A DNA stretch of 6,824 nt, taken from contig JAXHUK010000094.1 in assembly GCA_034189725.1 (NCBI GenBank), positions 1 to 6,824 on the forward strand. Reading direction: 5' to 3'. The notes under the pieces were generated by a model. The model was not told where the DNA came from and ran no database searches. It saw only the letters and a program-made list of their open reading frames with translations. Each line of letters starts with the position of its first letter. Within the stretch, counting starts at the first letter, position 1. A program made the position numbers and the translations under genes. Of the stretch, positions 5,524 through 6,824 are shown piece by piece. The stretch is from JAXHUK01 sp034189725. GTDB taxonomy: Bacteria > Chloroflexota > Dehalococcoidia > SZUA-161.

Positions 5524-6516
5524 GTGATATACTTACCTTTAATCGCTATTGGGGCAGGGCTCGCCTGTGCTTTTGTAACCGTTGGAGTCCATAGCCTCTT
5601 TTTCGTTCTTCTGCCAATCATGGCTTTTATCATGGGGTATTTCTCATCATGGCGATGGGGGATACTCAATGGCTTTCTGCTCTTTCTAAGCTGTACCCTT
5701 GCCATGAACCTGATGTGGCGGGGAGGAGACTCCAACTTAGTTTATCCAATGCCGTATATCGCTGCTTTTGCTATAGGCGGCTTTAGTCTCCCTGTAATAG
5801 GAGCTCTGGCACCGATGGTAAGGAAAGGAGCAAGAAGCGCAGGCTCGATCATAACCCTGGTGATTCTGGCGATAGTAGTCGGCTGGTGCGCTTACAGTGC
5901 GGTCACGCATTACGGATATTACTATCAGGTTGCCATTAGATCTGCGGTGGATCTGAAAAACCTCGAGCTTTACCTGCCGCTAGGGGCTATCTCCGACGAC
6001 CCATACGATGATTTATATAGCCAGCCTTACCAAGACGCTCCTCCCGGTGCGCTGACCGAGGACTTCACTCATGAACTTGTCGACACCGAGTATGGCACCA
6101 TGCTCAAGATCACCATTCCTAACCTTCAGAATAATGATGTCCCCCAACCGAGCTACACCGCAAATATCATCTTCTGGCAGCAAAGAGCGCCTCGACAATT
6201 GGTTCAGCTTATGCCAAGACAAGAAGTGACCCCTTTGGATAGAGAGAGCTCTCGGTATTTCGGACCCATTAAAACCGGTGAAAGCCGGGTTGTGGAGGGC
6301 TTCGAGGCTCCCGTAAAGATAATAGCGGATAAACAGGCGAAAATTGAGCTAACGATATGGAACCGTACGGACAGGGGAGAGGCCGTTAGTTTCGCTTACA
6401 TCAAATCAGACACGTACACAGAGCAAATTAACCAGGATTTTCAAACTGGTAGTGAGTGGACCCTCGCGTATGTAGAAGCCACCAGCATAATGGAGATTCG
6501 CGGAATGGGCGACTGA
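5524..6516 (+). CDS. Membrane protein of unknown function: about five N-terminal helices plus a large C-terminal domain
   Basis: The protein has 330 residues and I recognise no family. Hydrophobic segments lie near 3-20, 24-40, 45-64, 75-97 and 106-126. The basic loop VRKGARS (99-105) should face the cytoplasm. By the positive-inside rule this puts the N-terminus inside and the C-terminal 200 residues outside. That part starts with an Asp/Tyr/Pro-rich segment (158-174) and continues as a probably beta-rich domain (for example KIELTIWNRT, 273-282). It has no cysteine, hence no visible metal or disulfide site there. An in-frame TAG at 5512 rules out an earlier start; the GTG at 5524 is the only start that keeps helix 1. 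The purine-rich GAAGAGGTGA (5518-5527) overlaps that GTG rather than preceding it, so the start is uncertain. The gene has its own strong promoter and a terminator about 50 nt past the stop, so it looks monocistronic and is not obviously tied to the redox operon. Confidence 0.75.
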   Translation: MIYLPLIAIGAGLACAFVTVGVHSLFFVLLPIMAFIMGYFSSWRWGILNGFLLFLSCTLAMNLMWRGGDSNLVYPMPYIAAFAIGGFSLPVIGALAPMVRKGARSAGSIITLVILAIVVGWCAYSAVTHYGYYYQVAIRSAVDLKNLELYLPLGAISDDPYDDLYSQPYQDAPPGALTEDFTHELVDTEYGTMLKITIPNLQNNDVPQPSYTANIIFWQQRAPRQLVQLMPRQEVTPLDRESSRYFGPIKTGESRVVEGFEAPVKIIADKQAKIELTIWNRTDRGEAVSFAYIKSDTYTEQINQDFQTGSEWTLAYVEATSIMEIRGMGD

Positions 6517-6563
6517 ATTATCCGTTGAGCAAAAGGCTTTAGTACATATCTAAGAGATCGGTT

Positions 6564-6594
6564 CCGCCTAACGCTAGCGTAGGTGGTTCTTTTT
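6564..6594 (+). terminator. Intrinsic (Rho-independent) terminator after the membrane protein gene
   Basis: A GC-rich hairpin forms from CCGCCT (6564-6569) with AGGTGG (6581-6586, one G-U pair) and ACGC (6571-6574) with GCGT (6577-6580), with a single bulged A. It is directly followed by TTCTTTTT (6587-6594). It lies 48 nt past the stop codon at 6516. Confidence 0.85.
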
Positions 6595-6824
6595 GTAGCC
6601 AAGTGGAGCTGGGGTATCAATAGGTAGAACTTTTTCCACCACGTTTACTCTAATCTACTAAATGTGCAAATTGAAGTCCACTATTATTGACGTTCCTGCA
6701 AAAAGGTCAAAAGGCGGCTATTTAGCACCTTTCCCCGAAGCTAAATGGGGTAGCAAATTGGCCTAGAATTTGGTTTTTGCAGTGCCGCCATTATTGATTA
6801 TATCAAAAACGCGCTTTAATAAAC
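6595..6824. other. Non-coding, AT-richer end of the window with nested inverted repeats
   Basis: No supported gene on either strand. A 34-codon open frame (6662-6766) without a ribosome binding site is the only notable frame. Bases 6683-6797 carry several inverted repeats and a direct repeat ATTATTGA (6683-6690 and 6790-6797); see the separate entry. Confidence 0.6.
6696..6789. repeat. Nested inverted repeats, possible structured RNA or small repeat element
   Basis: Stem A: CTGCAAAAA (6696-6704) with TTTTTGCAG (6774-6782), 9 bp perfect. Stem B: GGCGGC (6713-6718) with GCCGCC (6784-6789), 6 bp. Inside lie ATTTAGC (6720-6726) with GCTAAAT (6740-6746), and CAAATT (6754-6759) with AATTTG (6767-6772). 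Stem B plus the two inner hairpins forms a three-way junction of 77 nt. Stem A crosses stem B and is an alternative pairing. The length recalls a tRNA, but there is no T-loop GGTTC motif or anticodon arm, so a tRNA is rejected. The strand is unknown. Confidence 0.35.

Noticed and set aside
5238..5735. 165-codon frame on the - strand
   Set aside because: It lies antisense over the promoter and the first helices of the membrane protein gene, has no recognisable domain and unnatural composition; the + strand gene with promoter and terminator explains the region.
6713..6789. tRNA-like 77-nt element
   Set aside because: Outer stem and length are suggestive, but no T-arm GGTTC, no D-loop GG and no five-base anticodon arm can be placed.
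1..6824. CRISPR array, rRNA, integrase or transposase genes
   Set aside because: No regularly spaced repeats, no rRNA-like sequence and no DDE, tyrosine or serine recombinase motifs were seen on either strand.

Overview
The window (about 6.8 kb, mid GC, all genes on the + strand) looks like chromosomal DNA of an anaerobic bacterium. Chloroflexota (Dehalococcoidia-like) is my best guess. It rests on a Vms1-like release factor of the type I recall from Actinobacteria and Chloroflexi, and on a soluble NADH-oxidising iron-sulfur module typical of anaerobes. The sequence alone does not prove the taxonomy.

Region 1 (2-1854) concerns translation quality control. The 3' part of mutS2 (ATPase tail, coiled-coil clamp, KOW-like domain, Smr domain) is followed 38 nt later by a 258-aa Vms1/ANKZF1-like peptidyl-tRNA hydrolase candidate that keeps a GxxQ motif. 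MutS2 is known in Bacillus to act on collided ribosomes, and VLRF1 proteins release nascent chains from stalled large subunits. The pair therefore reads as a two-step ribosome-rescue cassette, which is the most interesting point of the window.

Region 2 (1855-5200) is a tight three-gene operon for a flavin/iron-sulfur diaphorase. It encodes a NuoE-like [2Fe-2S] subunit with an unusual basic N-terminal extension, a 640-aa NuoF/HndC/HydB-like subunit (thioredoxin-like [2Fe-2S] domain, NADH/FMN core, N3-type [4Fe-4S], C-terminal 2x[4Fe-4S]) and a 203-aa NuoG-N-terminus/HoxU-like [2Fe-2S] + 2x[4Fe-4S] subunit. A 127-nt leader with overlapping, mutually exclusive hairpins and a strong ribosome binding site precedes it. 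No hydrogenase, formate dehydrogenase or other catalytic partner follows, so the electron acceptor is not visible here.

Region 3 (5201-6824) holds 323 nt without a convincing gene, ending in an almost perfect sigma-70 promoter (TTGACA-17-TATACT). That promoter drives a monocistronic gene for a 330-aa protein of unknown function with about five membrane helices and a large, probably extracytoplasmic, C-terminal domain. An intrinsic terminator closes this unit. The last 230 nt are non-coding as far as I can tell, but contain a nested set of inverted repeats that may be a structured RNA or a small repeat element.
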